A DNA stretch of 56,068 nucleotides. Origin: Gemmatimonadales bacterium. Its GTDB lineage: Bacteria; Gemmatimonadota; Gemmatimonadetes; Gemmatimonadales; GWC2-71-9. Shown piece by piece: positions 7,444-15,398 of the stretch (within the stretch, counting starts at the first letter, position 1; every line of letters begins with the position of its first letter). Both the position numbers and the translations under genes were made by a program. The notes under the pieces were generated by a model that was not told where the DNA came from, ran no database searches, and saw only the letters and a list, made by a program, of their open reading frames with translations. The stretch spans positions 1 to 56,068 of the forward strand of contig JAICWE010000017.1 of the NCBI GenBank assembly GCA_025934955.1. Direction: 5' to 3'.

Positions 7444-9360
7444 GTGACCCTGGTCGAGCAACTGGCCCGGTTCAGCGTGCGCGCGTCCTACGATGATCTC
7501 TCGGACGCCGCGCGCGAGCAGCTCCGGATCCGGCTGCTCGACGGACTGGCCTGCGGGTTCGGCGCGATGGATGCCGAGCCCATGCGGCTGGTGCGTGCGC
7601 AGGTCACGGAGTTCGACGCGTCCGGGCCCTGCTCGCTGATCGGCGGCGGCTCGGCGACGCCGGACCGGGCGGCATTCTGCAACTCGGCGCACATCCGCTA
7701 CCTGGACTTCAACGACAGCTATCTCGCCCGCGGCGAGAGCTCCCAGCCGAGCGACAACCTCGGGCCGGTGCTCGCGGCGGCGGAATACGCCGGTGCGTCG
7801 GGACGGGAGTTCCTCGCCGGTTTGGCCCTGGCCTACCAGGTTCAGTGCCGGTTGAGCGATGCCGCTCCGGTGCGCGACGCCGGCTTCGACCACGTCACCC
7901 TGGCCGCGTATGCGGCCGCGACCGGGTGCGCCCGTGTACTCGGGCTCGACGCGGCGCAGACGGCGCACGCGATCGCCATCGCGGGCACCGCGTCGAACGC
8001 GCTCCGCGTCGCCCGCACCGGCCGGCTGTCGCACTGGACCGGGCTCGCCGGTCCCAATGCCGGCGCCGGCGCCCTGCGCGCGACGTTGCTCGCGCGTCGC
8101 GGCATCAGCGGCCCGCTCGAGGTGTTCGAGGGCGAGAAGGGCTTCATGGACGCGATCGCCGGCTACTTCTCGCTGGAGTGGGCGACCGAGGATCTCGAGC
8201 GCGTCACCCGTACGGTCCTCAAGCGGTACGACGCCGACATTCATGCGCAGACCGCCCTGGAGGCCCTGCTCACGCTGTGCGCGCGGGAGCGGATCGTGGC
8301 CGCCGACGTCGAGCGGGTGGAGCTGGACATTTTCGACGTGGCGTACCGCGTCATCGGCGGCGGTGAAGAGGGCGACAAGACGGCGGTGCGCACGAGGGAG
8401 GATGCGGACCAGAGCCTCCCCTACCTGCTGGCCGTCGCGCTGCTGGACGGCGACGTGTCGCCGGCGCAGTTCCTCCCTGCGCGCATTCGCGGCGATGACG
8501 TGCAGGGGCTCCTCCGGCGGATCACGGTGCGGCCGGATGAGGAATTTTCGCGCCGGTTCCCGGCGGAGATGCCGTGTCGGGTGCGGGTGTACCTCCGCGA
8601 TGGACGCGGACCCAGCCTCGAGCTCGCGGACTATCCCGGCTTCCGCGTCGGTGGCCAGACGTGGGACCTCGCGTGCGAGAAATTCGACCGACTCGCCGCG
8701 CCGAACATGGAAGTCGCGCTGCGCGACCGCATCATCGCCGCGGTCGCGACGCTCGAGCGCACCGGTGTGGCCGACCTGATGCACCTGCTCGACGGTGTGG
8801 CGCCCCCGGTGCCTTCCGGCTCACGGAGGAACGGAAAACATACTCAAGGGAAGAAGGACACGAACATGGACCAGCGCGTCGACTATGGAAAGGCCGCGCC
8901 GGAAGGCACCCGCGCGCTGCGGGGACTGGAAGAGTACGTGCGGCAGTGCGGCCTCGAGCCGGGACTCCTCGACCTCGTCAGGATCCGGGCCTCCCAGCTC
9001 AACGGCTGCGCGTACTGCATCGACATGCACACGAAGGACGCTCGGGCGGGCGGGGAGACGGAGCAGCGGCTCTACGGCCTCTCGGCGTGGCGCGAGACGC
9101 CGTTCTACACCGACCGGGAGCGGGCCGCGCTCGCCTGGACCGACGCCGTGACGCTGATCGCGCGCGGCCCGGTTCCCGACGTGCTCTACGAGGAGGCCAG
9201 GTTGCGGTTTTCGGAGCGGGAACTCGTGGATCTGACGCTTGCGCTGGTGGCGATCAATGGGTGGAACCGGCTGAGCATCCCGTTCCGCACGATGCCGGGG
9301 AGCTACCAGCCGAAACGGAGCGCCACGGGCGCGCAATCGCGGCAGCGGGCGCCGGCGTGA
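7444..9360 (+). CDS. MmgE/PrpD-family protein continuing in frame into an AhpD-family domain
   Basis: One uninterrupted frame of 638 residues from GTG 7444. Residues 1-455 are an MmgE/PrpD protein (2-methylcitrate dehydratase / aconitate-decarboxylase-like fold): LLDGLACGFGAM, RYLDFNDSYLARGE, PSDNLGPVLAAAEYAG, and K.YDADIHAQ. Residues 475-638 are a complete carboxymuconolactone-decarboxylase/AhpD protein. The joining stretch (about 8815-8865) is AT-richer, looks intergenic and holds two Shine-Dalgarno-like runs, but has no stop in this frame. Either the enzyme is a genuine fusion, or most AhpD comes from its own start at 8866 and read-through gives a minor fused form. GTG 7444 was preferred because MmgE/PrpD homology begins right after it. 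Confidence 0.75.
   Translation: MTLVEQLARFSVRASYDDLSDAAREQLRIRLLDGLACGFGAMDAEPMRLVRAQVTEFDASGPCSLIGGGSATPDRAAFCNSAHIRYLDFNDSYLARGESSQPSDNLGPVLAAAEYAGASGREFLAGLALAYQVQCRLSDAAPVRDAGFDHVTLAAYAAATGCARVLGLDAAQTAHAIAIAGTASNALRVARTGRLSHWTGLAGPNAGAGALRATLLARRGISGPLEVFEGEKGFMDAIAGYFSLEWATEDLERVTRTVLKRYDADIHAQTALEALLTLCARERIVAADVERVELDIFDVAYRVIGGGEEGDKTAVRTREDADQSLPYLLAVALLDGDVSPAQFLPARIRGDDVQGLLRRITVRPDEEFSRRFPAEMPCRVRVYLRDGRGPSLELADYPGFRVGGQTWDLACEKFDRLAAPNMEVALRDRIIAAVATLERTGVADLMHLLDGVAPPVPSGSRRNGKHTQGKKDTNMDQRVDYGKAAPEGTRALRGLEEYVRQCGLEPGLLDLVRIRASQLNGCAYCIDMHTKDARAGGETEQRLYGLSAWRETPFYTDRERAALAWTDAVTLIARGPVPDVLYEEARLRFSERELVDLTLALVAINGWNRLSIPFRTMPGSYQPKRSATGAQSRQRAPA
8866..9360 (+). CDS. AhpD-family carboxymuconolactone decarboxylase-like protein (internal start)
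   Basis: From ATG 8866 this is a normal, complete 164-residue family member: MDQRVDYGKAAPEG start, N-G-C-A-Y-C-I-D-M-H motif around residue 45 (the CxxC...H peroxidatic/relay motif of AhpD proteins), and ELVDLTLALVAINGWNRL near residue 125. The Shine-Dalgarno GAAGGA lies about 8 bases upstream. Known relatives act as alkylhydroperoxide reductase partners or as small antioxidant enzymes; many have no defined substrate. It is listed separately from the fused frame because start and ribosome-binding site both argue for independent translation. Confidence 0.75.
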   Translation: MDQRVDYGKAAPEGTRALRGLEEYVRQCGLEPGLLDLVRIRASQLNGCAYCIDMHTKDARAGGETEQRLYGLSAWRETPFYTDRERAALAWTDAVTLIARGPVPDVLYEEARLRFSERELVDLTLALVAINGWNRLSIPFRTMPGSYQPKRSATGAQSRQRAPA

Positions 9361-9403
9361 TCCGGCTCCGACGCGAACTCACCTTCGAACCACGGAGCCG
9401 ATA

Positions 9404-10102
9404 ATGGCGACGGACACGCAGTCACTTCACACCAGGTGCGGCACCGCATTCACCTCTTTGCTGGTTACGGCGGCCGGCGTCGCGGTCGCGGCGGGGTGCT
9501 CGCCCGCCCAGGCGAAACCCCCCGCGGGCGCCGACCAGGCAGCGCCGGCCACGACGTACATTGCCCACCTCGCGCCGTTGAACACGAAGACGACCGGTAC
9601 GTCGGCCGGGGGCGAGGTCACGTTTTCCATCAGGGGTGACAGCCTGACCATCACCACCGACGCGACCGGACTGCCGAAGGATCTGACCCACTGGCAGCAC
9701 TTCCACGGCTTCAAGGATGGCAAGGATGCCACCTGTCCCGCCGGCACGGCGGACGCGAACGGCGACGGGGTGGTCGACCTGATCGAGACCGAGCCGGCGG
9801 CGGGGACGACGATGGTGCCGTTCAACGACGACCCGGTCGCGATGGACATCCCCAAGGACACGTATCCGAAGTCCACGGCGGCCGGCACGCTGCATTATCA
9901 GAAAACCGTGTCGCTCAGTGCGATGCAGGCGGCATTCGGGAAGGCGTTCAACGGGCAGAAGCTGGAACTCGACAAGCGCGTCGTGTTCCTCCACGGCGTT
10001 TCGCCGGACACGAAGCTCGCCGCGTCGGTCGCCTCCCTCGGCCCGATCCCCGCACAGGTGACGATTCCAATCGCGTGCGGCAAGATCACCCGGGTGAAGT
10101 AA
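9404..10102 (+). CDS. Lipoprotein with a CHRD-like fold and an EF-hand-type calcium loop
   Basis: 232 residues. The N-terminus has a hydrophobic stretch ending in VAAGC (residues 28-32), a lipobox, so a lipid-anchored envelope protein is expected. The body begins Y.AHLAPLNT...GEV.FSIRGDSLTI and has HWQHFHGF near residue 98, resembling CHRD-type domains. DANGDGVVDLIE around residue 117 matches the twelve-residue EF-hand/dockerin calcium loop D-x-N-x-D-G-x-x-D. The start is supported by GGAG seven bases before ATG. It follows the AhpD gene by 43 bases and may share its transcript. The function is unknown; the domain naming is tentative. Confidence 0.7.
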   Translation: MATDTQSLHTRCGTAFTSLLVTAAGVAVAAGCSPAQAKPPAGADQAAPATTYIAHLAPLNTKTTGTSAGGEVTFSIRGDSLTITTDATGLPKDLTHWQHFHGFKDGKDATCPAGTADANGDGVVDLIETEPAAGTTMVPFNDDPVAMDIPKDTYPKSTAAGTLHYQKTVSLSAMQAAFGKAFNGQKLELDKRVVFLHGVSPDTKLAASVASLGPIPAQVTIPIACGKITRVK

Positions 10103-10144
10103 TCTCCCCGCGGCCTCGATGACGGGGCGGTCGGTTGTGGCGCG

Positions 10145-10176
10145 GGCGGCTGCGGATAAGATTCTTCGCAGCCGTC
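10145..10176 (+). terminator. Hairpin between the lipoprotein and the M1 peptidase gene
   Basis: CGGCTGCG (10147-10154) and CGCAGCCG (10167-10174) form a perfect 8-bp stem, extended by two further pairs, around a 12-base AT-rich loop. No T tract follows, so it may be a terminator without a canonical tail or a 5' leader element of the downstream gene. Confidence 0.4.
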
Positions 10177-10204
10177 GCGCCACTCCGACCCGAGGCCCTC
10201 CATC

Positions 10205-11866
10205 GTGCGACACCTCCCGCCGACCATCGCGCTCCTCCTTGCTCCCCTCGGTGTCGGGGCGGCGCAGGCGCCGACGGTGTACACCCGCGCCGACACCCTG
10301 CGCGGCTCCTATACCACGCCCGGACGCGCATGGTGGGACGTGACGTTCTACGACCTGCACGTCGCGGTGAGCCCGGCGGACAGCAGCATCCGCGGGTGGA
10401 ACGGAATCAGCTACCGCGTGCTCCGGCCCGGACGCGAGATGCAGATCGACCTCATGACGCCGCTCGAGGTGGACAGCATGGTGCAGGACGGCCGGCGCCT
10501 GACGTTCCGGCGGGACAGCAACGCGTTCTTCACGACGCCGGCGGCGCCGCAGCGGACCGGCGCGGTGAAGACGATCACGGTGTACTACCACGGCCAGCCG
10601 CGCATCGCCAAGCGGCCGCCGTGGTCCGGCGGCTTCACCTGGGGCGCCGACAGTCTGGGCCGGACGTGGGTCGTGACCACGGACCAGGGCGTCGGCGCCA
10701 GCATCTGGTGGCCCAACAAGGACACCCAGGCCGACGAGCCCGACAGCCAGCGGGTGGCGCTCACCGTGCCCGACTCGCTGCTGGACATCTCCAACGGCCG
10801 GCTCCGGCGGGTCACGCCCAACGCCGACGGGACGACCACCTACGAGTGGTTCGTGGTGAATCCGATCAACAACTACGCGATCGCGGTCGCGACCGGCAAC
10901 TATGCGCACTTCGGCGACGTCTACCACGGCGAACGCGGCGACCTGACACTCGACTTCTGGCCGCTCGACTACCACCTCGACGCCGCCCGCCGGCAGTTCC
11001 CCCAGGCCAAGTCCATGCTCCAGTGCTTCGAGCACTGGTTCGGACCGTACCCGTGGTACGAGGACGGCTACAAGCTGATCGAGGTGTCGAACAACGGGAT
11101 GGAGCACCAGAGCGCCGTCGCGTACGGGAACCGCTACGCCAACGGCTATCAGGGCCGCGACGCCTCCGGCACCGGGCTCGGCATGAAGTGGGATTTCATC
11201 ATCGTGCACGAGAGCGCCCACGAATGGTTCGGCAACAACATCACGACCAAGGACCTCGCCGACATGTGGGTGCACGAGAGCTTCGCCAACTACGCGGAGG
11301 GATTGTATACCGAGTGCCTCTTCGGCAAGCAGGCCGGCGCGGATTACGTCATCGGTACCCGGCGCGGCATCCGCAACGACCGGCCGATCGTTCCGGCCCA
11401 CGGCGTCAACGCGCAAGGGTCGGGCGACATGTATCCCAAGGGCGGGAACATGCTGCACACCATCCGGCAGATCGTCGGGGACGACGAGAAGTGGCGCGGC
11501 ATCCTGCGCGGGCTCAACTCCACCTTCTGGCACCAGACGGTGACCGGTGACCAGATCGAGAGCTACATCAGCCAGCACGCCGGCGTGGACCTGTCGAAGG
11601 TGTTCCAGCAGTACCTCGAGACCACGCAGATTCCCGCGCTCGAGTACCGCATCGACGGGACGACGCTCTCCTACCGCTGGGCCGACGTGGTGCCCGGATT
11701 CGACATGCCGGTGAAGGTGGCGCTCGCCGACACCGGGATGGCCGTGCTCCGGCCCACCGAGAGCTGGCAGACGGCGACGCTCACGCTGGCGAACCCGCGC
11801 GACTTCAAGGTGGACCCGAACTACTACGTGATCCCGCGGGAGGTCGCGGCGACCGGCGCCCGCTAG
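10205..11866 (+). CDS. M1-family zinc metallopeptidase (exported)
   Basis: 553 residues with a signal peptide (cleavage near GAAQA, residue 22). The catalytic zinc site is H335-E-S-A-H339 with E358 eighteen residues on (HExxH-x18-E). The exopeptidase motif is GMEHQ at 298-302, with H in place of the usual N of GAMEN/GMEN. The protein ends after a short C-terminal beta domain, so it lacks the long helical domain of cytosolic aminopeptidase N; short secreted M1 enzymes of this length are common in soil bacteria. Start GTG 10205 fits the signal peptide. It probably trims peptides in the periplasm or outside. Confidence 0.88.
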   Translation: MRHLPPTIALLLAPLGVGAAQAPTVYTRADTLRGSYTTPGRAWWDVTFYDLHVAVSPADSSIRGWNGISYRVLRPGREMQIDLMTPLEVDSMVQDGRRLTFRRDSNAFFTTPAAPQRTGAVKTITVYYHGQPRIAKRPPWSGGFTWGADSLGRTWVVTTDQGVGASIWWPNKDTQADEPDSQRVALTVPDSLLDISNGRLRRVTPNADGTTTYEWFVVNPINNYAIAVATGNYAHFGDVYHGERGDLTLDFWPLDYHLDAARRQFPQAKSMLQCFEHWFGPYPWYEDGYKLIEVSNNGMEHQSAVAYGNRYANGYQGRDASGTGLGMKWDFIIVHESAHEWFGNNITTKDLADMWVHESFANYAEGLYTECLFGKQAGADYVIGTRRGIRNDRPIVPAHGVNAQGSGDMYPKGGNMLHTIRQIVGDDEKWRGILRGLNSTFWHQTVTGDQIESYISQHAGVDLSKVFQQYLETTQIPALEYRIDGTTLSYRWADVVPGFDMPVKVALADTGMAVLRPTESWQTATLTLANPRDFKVDPNYYVIPREVAATGAR

Positions 11867-11882
11867 GCGCGCTGCCCCGCGC

Positions 11883-12155
11883 TCAGAGCGTGCGGCAGCT
11901 GCGCCGGACCGGCGGCGTGTTGGTGCAGGCGATGCTCTGATCCATGCCCGGCGCGATCGGGCCGCAGGCGGAGGTCCGCGCCTGGCGCTCGGCTTCCTCC
12001 TCGGTGGCGGCGCTGGCCACGGCGCTGTCGCGCGCCCCGCGAAACTCTACGACCACGCGGCACTCCGCCTTCTGGCTCCGAAGCGTGGAGACGAGCAGCA
12101 GCGCCACGAATGCGGCGACGACCGCGAGCGTGATCAGCAGGTTGCGGCGGGGCAT
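11883..12155 (-). CDS. Small membrane-anchored protein, unknown function
   Basis: 90 residues with one N-terminal membrane segment (about 5-25, LLITLAVVAAFVALLLV), then an exported part with four cysteines (ECR, SACGP, ACTN, SCR) that could form two disulfides. It is recognised as a gene from start, hydrophobic anchor and position: it lies 12 bases after the YceI stop, same strand. I do not recognise the family. Confidence 0.6.
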   Translation of the reverse strand: MPRRNLLITLAVVAAFVALLLVSTLRSQKAECRVVVEFRGARDSAVASAATEEEAERQARTSACGPIAPGMDQSIACTNTPPVRRSCRTL

Positions 12156-12167
12156 CTGGCTTCCCCC

Positions 12168-12752
12168 TCAGCCCTGCTTCGTCGCCTGCACCTCGAGCGA
12201 GATCTTGATCTCGTTGCTCACCAGGATGCCGCCCGTCTCCAGCGCCTGATTCCACTGGAGCCCGAAGTCGCGGCGGTCGATCTTCGCCGTCGCGCTGAAG
12301 CTGGCGCGCTCGCCGCCCCACGGATCCTTGCCCCGCCCGTCGTAGGTGACGTCGAGTGTCACCGGCCGCGTGGTGCCGTGGATCGTGAGGTCGCCGGTCA
12401 CCCGGAAGCTGTCGCCCGGCGCCACGTACGCGCCCTCGACGCGGGTGCTCCTGAAGGTGATGGTCGGGAACCGCTCGACATCGAGGAAGTCCGGCGACTT
12501 GAGGTGCGTGTCTCGATCGGGTGCGCGGGTGTCGATCGTGTCGGCCGCGATCTCGACCTCCACGCCGGAGCGATCGGGATGCTGCTCGTCGGTGTAGATC
12601 GAGCCGCTGATCCCGCCGAAGCGGCCCTTCACCGTCGTGATCATCATATGCTTCGCGGAAAGCTCGACCAGCGAGTGCGCCGGGTCGATCGCCCACACGG
12701 TGCGCCCGGCCGCCGCGGTCGCGGCTCCGCCTGCCTGCTCTGTTCCAGCCAT
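12168..12752 (-). CDS. YceI-family lipid-binding protein
   Basis: 194 residues from ATG 12752, which has GGGGAG eight bases upstream; longer frames start inside the upstream gene. Typical YceI signatures: W.IDPAHS.VE...KHMMI..V.G.F, DTHLKSPDFLD, P.I.F.ST, DLTIHG.T.PV.L, and DFGL.WNQALE.GG.LV near the end. YceI proteins are lipocalin-like barrels that bind isoprenoid chains or amphiphiles. No signal peptide is present, so this copy appears cytosolic. With the MarR regulator and the VOC gene it fits a response to quinones or other electrophiles. Confidence 0.85.
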   Translation of the reverse strand: MAGTEQAGGAATAAAGRTVWAIDPAHSLVELSAKHMMITTVKGRFGGISGSIYTDEQHPDRSGVEVEIAADTIDTRAPDRDTHLKSPDFLDVERFPTITFRSTRVEGAYVAPGDSFRVTGDLTIHGTTRPVTLDVTYDGRGKDPWGGERASFSATAKIDRRDFGLQWNQALETGGILVSNEIKISLEVQATKQG

Positions 12753-12837
12753 CGTAGTCTCCCCATCATCATAGGTTCGTGCTGCTCTCACACTGCTTCT
12801 CATTTGCCCTGCGGCGGATTCCTCGCGGCGCCGTGCC

Positions 12838-13755
12838 TCACCCGATCGAAGTGACGTGCAGCGTCGTACCCCACGGGTCGTCCGCACGCCAACCGTCCGG
12901 CGCGGCGTGTACCGCATAGCCGGAGACTTCCATGCTTCGCGCGGCGGCTGCCACATCGGCGGCCGACGGCAGCACCATCGTCCACTCCAGCAGCCGCGCA
13001 CTCTCCGGGCGCGGCGGCACCGCTCCGGGGCCGGCCCACGTGTTGAGGCCGAGGTGGTGGTGATATCCGCCGGCCGAGAGGAAGAGCGCGCCGGGGTAGC
13101 TCCACACCACCGCATCGAGCCCGAGCGCCTGGTGATAGAAGGCCCGAGCGCGCTCGAGGTCGCCGGCGTGCAGGTGCACGTGGCCGACGACCGTTCCGGC
13201 CGGCATGCCGCTCCACCGCTCGCCGGCGGCGCGGACCAGCGCGTCGAGATCCAGCGGATCCGTGGCCATGGCGATCTCGCGGCCCTGCGGCGTCTGCCGC
13301 ACGGCCCACTCGGCGCGGGGCCGGTCGGCGTAGACCTCGATGCCGAGCCCGTCGGGGTCGCGCAGGTAGAGCGCTTCGCTCACCTGATGATCCGACGCCC
13401 CAGTCGCCTCGCCGCGCTCGGCCAGATGCGCGATGAAGCGGCCGAGCGCCGCGCGGTCGGGGAGGAGGAGGGCGAAGTGGTAGAGGCCGAGCTGGCCGCG
13501 GGCGCGCGCGGGCAGGGCGCCGGGCAGCTCACGCAGGGTGACGAGCGGCGTGTCCGACCCATGCGGGGCGAGCAGCGTCTCGCCGGCCGCCGTGCCCTGC
13601 ACCCGAAGCCCGAGCACGTCGCGATAGAACGGAACCGACCGGGCGACGCTGGCTACCTGAAGCCGCACCGGCCCCGGCCGCGTCGCCTCGGGCAGGCGGT
13701 GGCCGTGCGGCGGTATGCCGTATTCGAGCGTCGGAGCGGGAGAGTCGTCAGCCAC
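12838..13755 (-). CDS. Two-domain VOC protein, CatE-like extradiol dioxygenase family
   Basis: 305 residues with two vicinal-oxygen-chelate modules, about 28-145 and 188-305. Putative metal ligands are histidines of GLYHFALL (about 93) and VVGHVHLHAGDL (about 195), and the glutamate in GLGIEVYAD (about 140). The layout matches the CatE/MhqA family (catechol- or hydroquinone-dioxygenase-like) rather than single-domain glyoxalases. Its ATG overlaps the MarR stop by 8 bases, so the two are one operon, as in the MhqR/CatR systems of Bacillus. Substrate unknown. Confidence 0.82.
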   Translation of the reverse strand: MADDSPAPTLEYGIPPHGHRLPEATRPGPVRLQVASVARSVPFYRDVLGLRVQGTAAGETLLAPHGSDTPLVTLRELPGALPARARGQLGLYHFALLLPDRAALGRFIAHLAERGEATGASDHQVSEALYLRDPDGLGIEVYADRPRAEWAVRQTPQGREIAMATDPLDLDALVRAAGERWSGMPAGTVVGHVHLHAGDLERARAFYHQALGLDAVVWSYPGALFLSAGGYHHHLGLNTWAGPGAVPPRPESARLLEWTMVLPSAADVAAAARSMEVSGYAVHAAPDGWRADDPWGTTLHVTSIG

Positions 13756-14215
13756 GATCGCGCGCCTCCGCCAGCAGTGCGATGAGCATGCGCAGCTTGC
13801 GACGGCCGAGATGGCCGAGCTGGCCCTGATGGATCCCGATCACGGGCTCCTCCAGCTCCTTCAGGAGCGCGAGTCCCGCCGCGGTGACGCGGGTAGTGAC
13901 GAAGCGCCGGTCGTCGCCTTCGCGCTCGCGTTCCACCAGTCGCATCGCTTCCAGGCGGTCGAGCAGCCGCGTGGCGTCCGGCACCCGCGCGATGAGCCGG
14001 TCCCGCACCTCGTTGCGACAGAGGCCGGCGGCGCCGGCGCCGCGCAGGATGCGGAGCGCGTTGTACTGGGTGGGGGTAAGGCCGCGGGCACGGAGTCCTT
14101 CGGTGATTTCGTGCTCGAGGACGGCGGCGGTGCGTGCGATGCTCAGCGCCGCCTCCTGCTCGAGGGTCCGGAAGGGCCTGGTCTGCTTGATTTCGGCGCG
14201 GAGCGTGGTCGGCAT
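13748..14215 (-). CDS. MarR-family regulator, autoregulated and probably leaderless
   Basis: 155 residues with a winged helix at about 45-125: LTPTQYNALRILRGAG, RDRLIARVPDATRLLDRLE (recognition helix), and the wing EREGDDRRFVTTRVT. ATG 14215 was chosen because a near-consensus -10 lies seven bases upstream, so the transcript would start at or near the ATG; an upstream in-frame ATG would overlap the promoter itself. A 12-bp perfect palindrome sits inside the promoter spacer. MarR proteins of this type usually sense phenols, quinones or oxidants. Confidence 0.87.
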   Translation of the reverse strand: MPTTLRAEIKQTRPFRTLEQEAALSIARTAAVLEHEITEGLRARGLTPTQYNALRILRGAGAAGLCRNEVRDRLIARVPDATRLLDRLEAMRLVEREREGDDRRFVTTRVTAAGLALLKELEEPVIGIHQGQLGHLGRRKLRMLIALLAEARDRG

Positions 14216-14251
14216 GGGGCGGATAATACGTGTTATAACACCTATCGTCAA
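14216..14251 (-). promoter_or_regulatory. MarR promoter with operator palindrome in the spacer
   Basis: Read on the minus strand: TTGACG (-35, plus coordinates 14246-14251), 17-base spacer, TATTAT (-10, 14223-14228), seven bases, ATG. The perfect palindrome GTGTTATAACAC (14230-14241) fills most of the spacer, where a bound MarR dimer would block RNA polymerase. It also lies between this gene and the divergent Old Yellow Enzyme gene. Confidence 0.75.
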
Positions 14252-14324
14252 GCGGCACCGCGGCGGGACCGCGATTATTCATTCCGGCAGGCACGCCGCG
14301 CCGGCCCGCACCGAGGTTCCGTCG

Positions 14325-15398
14325 ATGACCACCGACCCGCCGCTGTTCGCGCCGCTCGCGTTGCGCGGCATCACGCTCGCCAACCGTATCGCGGTGAGCC
14401 CGATGTGCCAGTACTCCAGCGCGGACGGCTTCGCCGACGACTGGCACCTCGTGCACCTAGGCAGCCGCGCCGTGGGTGGCGCCGGGCTGGTGATGGCCGA
14501 GGCGACCGCGGTCACGGCCGAAGGCCGCATCACCGCGGGCGACCTCGGCATCTGGCAGGACGCCCACGTCCCGATGCTCGCGCGCTGCGCCCGGTTCATC
14601 CGGGAGCAGCACGCGGTCGCGGGCATCCAGCTCGCCCACGCCGGACGCAAGGCGAGCACGAGGCTGCCGTGGGAAGGCGGGCGCCAGGTGTTGCCTGACG
14701 CCGGCGGCTGGCGCCCGGTCGCGCCGAGTCCGCTGCCGTTCCGCCCCGGCGAGCTCACGCCCGAGGCGTTGAGCCGGGAGGGAATCCCGGTGGTCATCGA
14801 GGCATTCGCCGCGGCGGCGCGGCGGGCGGATGCGGCCGGCTTCCAGATCGTCGAGATCCACGCGGCGCACGGGTACCTGCTGCACGAATTCCTGTCGCCC
14901 CTGAGCAACACGCGCGACGACGACTACGGCGGCGGCTTCGAGAACCGTATCCGGCTCACGCTGGAGGTGACCCGCGCGGTGCGCCGCGCATGGCCCGACG
15001 CACGGCCGGTATTCGTGCGGATCTCGGCGACGGACTGGGTGGAGGGCGGGTGGGACCTGCCGCAGTCGGTGGAGCTGGCGCGGCGGCTGGCGGCGGAAGG
15101 CGTGGAGCTGGTGGATTGCTCGTCGGGTGGGCTGGTGCCGGGCGCGAAGATTCCGGTGGCGCCGGGATATCAGCTCGAGTTCGCCGAGCGGATCAGGCGG
15201 GAGGCGGGGGTGAAGACCGGCGCGGTCGGGCTGATCACCGAGGCGCACCAGGCCAACGGGATCATCGCGTCGGGCGAGGCCGACCTGGTACTGCTCGCGC
15301 GCCAGCTGCTGCGGGACCCCTACTGGCCGCTGCGCGCGGCGCGGGCGCTCGGCGCGACGGTGCCGTGGCCGAAGCAGTACGAGCGGGCGGCGGACTAG
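14325..15398 (+). CDS. Old Yellow Enzyme family ene-reductase (YqjM-like class)
   Basis: 357 residues, FMN-dependent TIM barrel. SPMCQYS places a cysteine at residue 28, the mark of the thermophilic-like/YqjM class in which this cysteine tunes the flavin. H179 and H182 in IHAAHGYLLHEF bind the electron-withdrawing group of the substrate, followed by the signature SPLSNTR.D.YGG and ENR. These enzymes reduce enones, maleimides, nitro compounds and quinones with NADPH. Start ATG 14325 follows from the conserved start of the barrel. Divergent from the MarR gene and a probable target. Confidence 0.9.
   Translation: MTTDPPLFAPLALRGITLANRIAVSPMCQYSSADGFADDWHLVHLGSRAVGGAGLVMAEATAVTAEGRITAGDLGIWQDAHVPMLARCARFIREQHAVAGIQLAHAGRKASTRLPWEGGRQVLPDAGGWRPVAPSPLPFRPGELTPEALSREGIPVVIEAFAAAARRADAAGFQIVEIHAAHGYLLHEFLSPLSNTRDDDYGGGFENRIRLTLEVTRAVRRAWPDARPVFVRISATDWVEGGWDLPQSVELARRLAAEGVELVDCSSGGLVPGAKIPVAPGYQLEFAERIRREAGVKTGAVGLITEAHQANGIIASGEADLVLLARQLLRDPYWPLRAARALGATVPWPKQYERAAD

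Noticed and set aside
9422..11578. Minus-strand open frame of about 718 codons
   Set aside because: Antisense to the lipoprotein and the M1 peptidase, whose zinc motif and signal peptides are clear. No family features in the antisense product.
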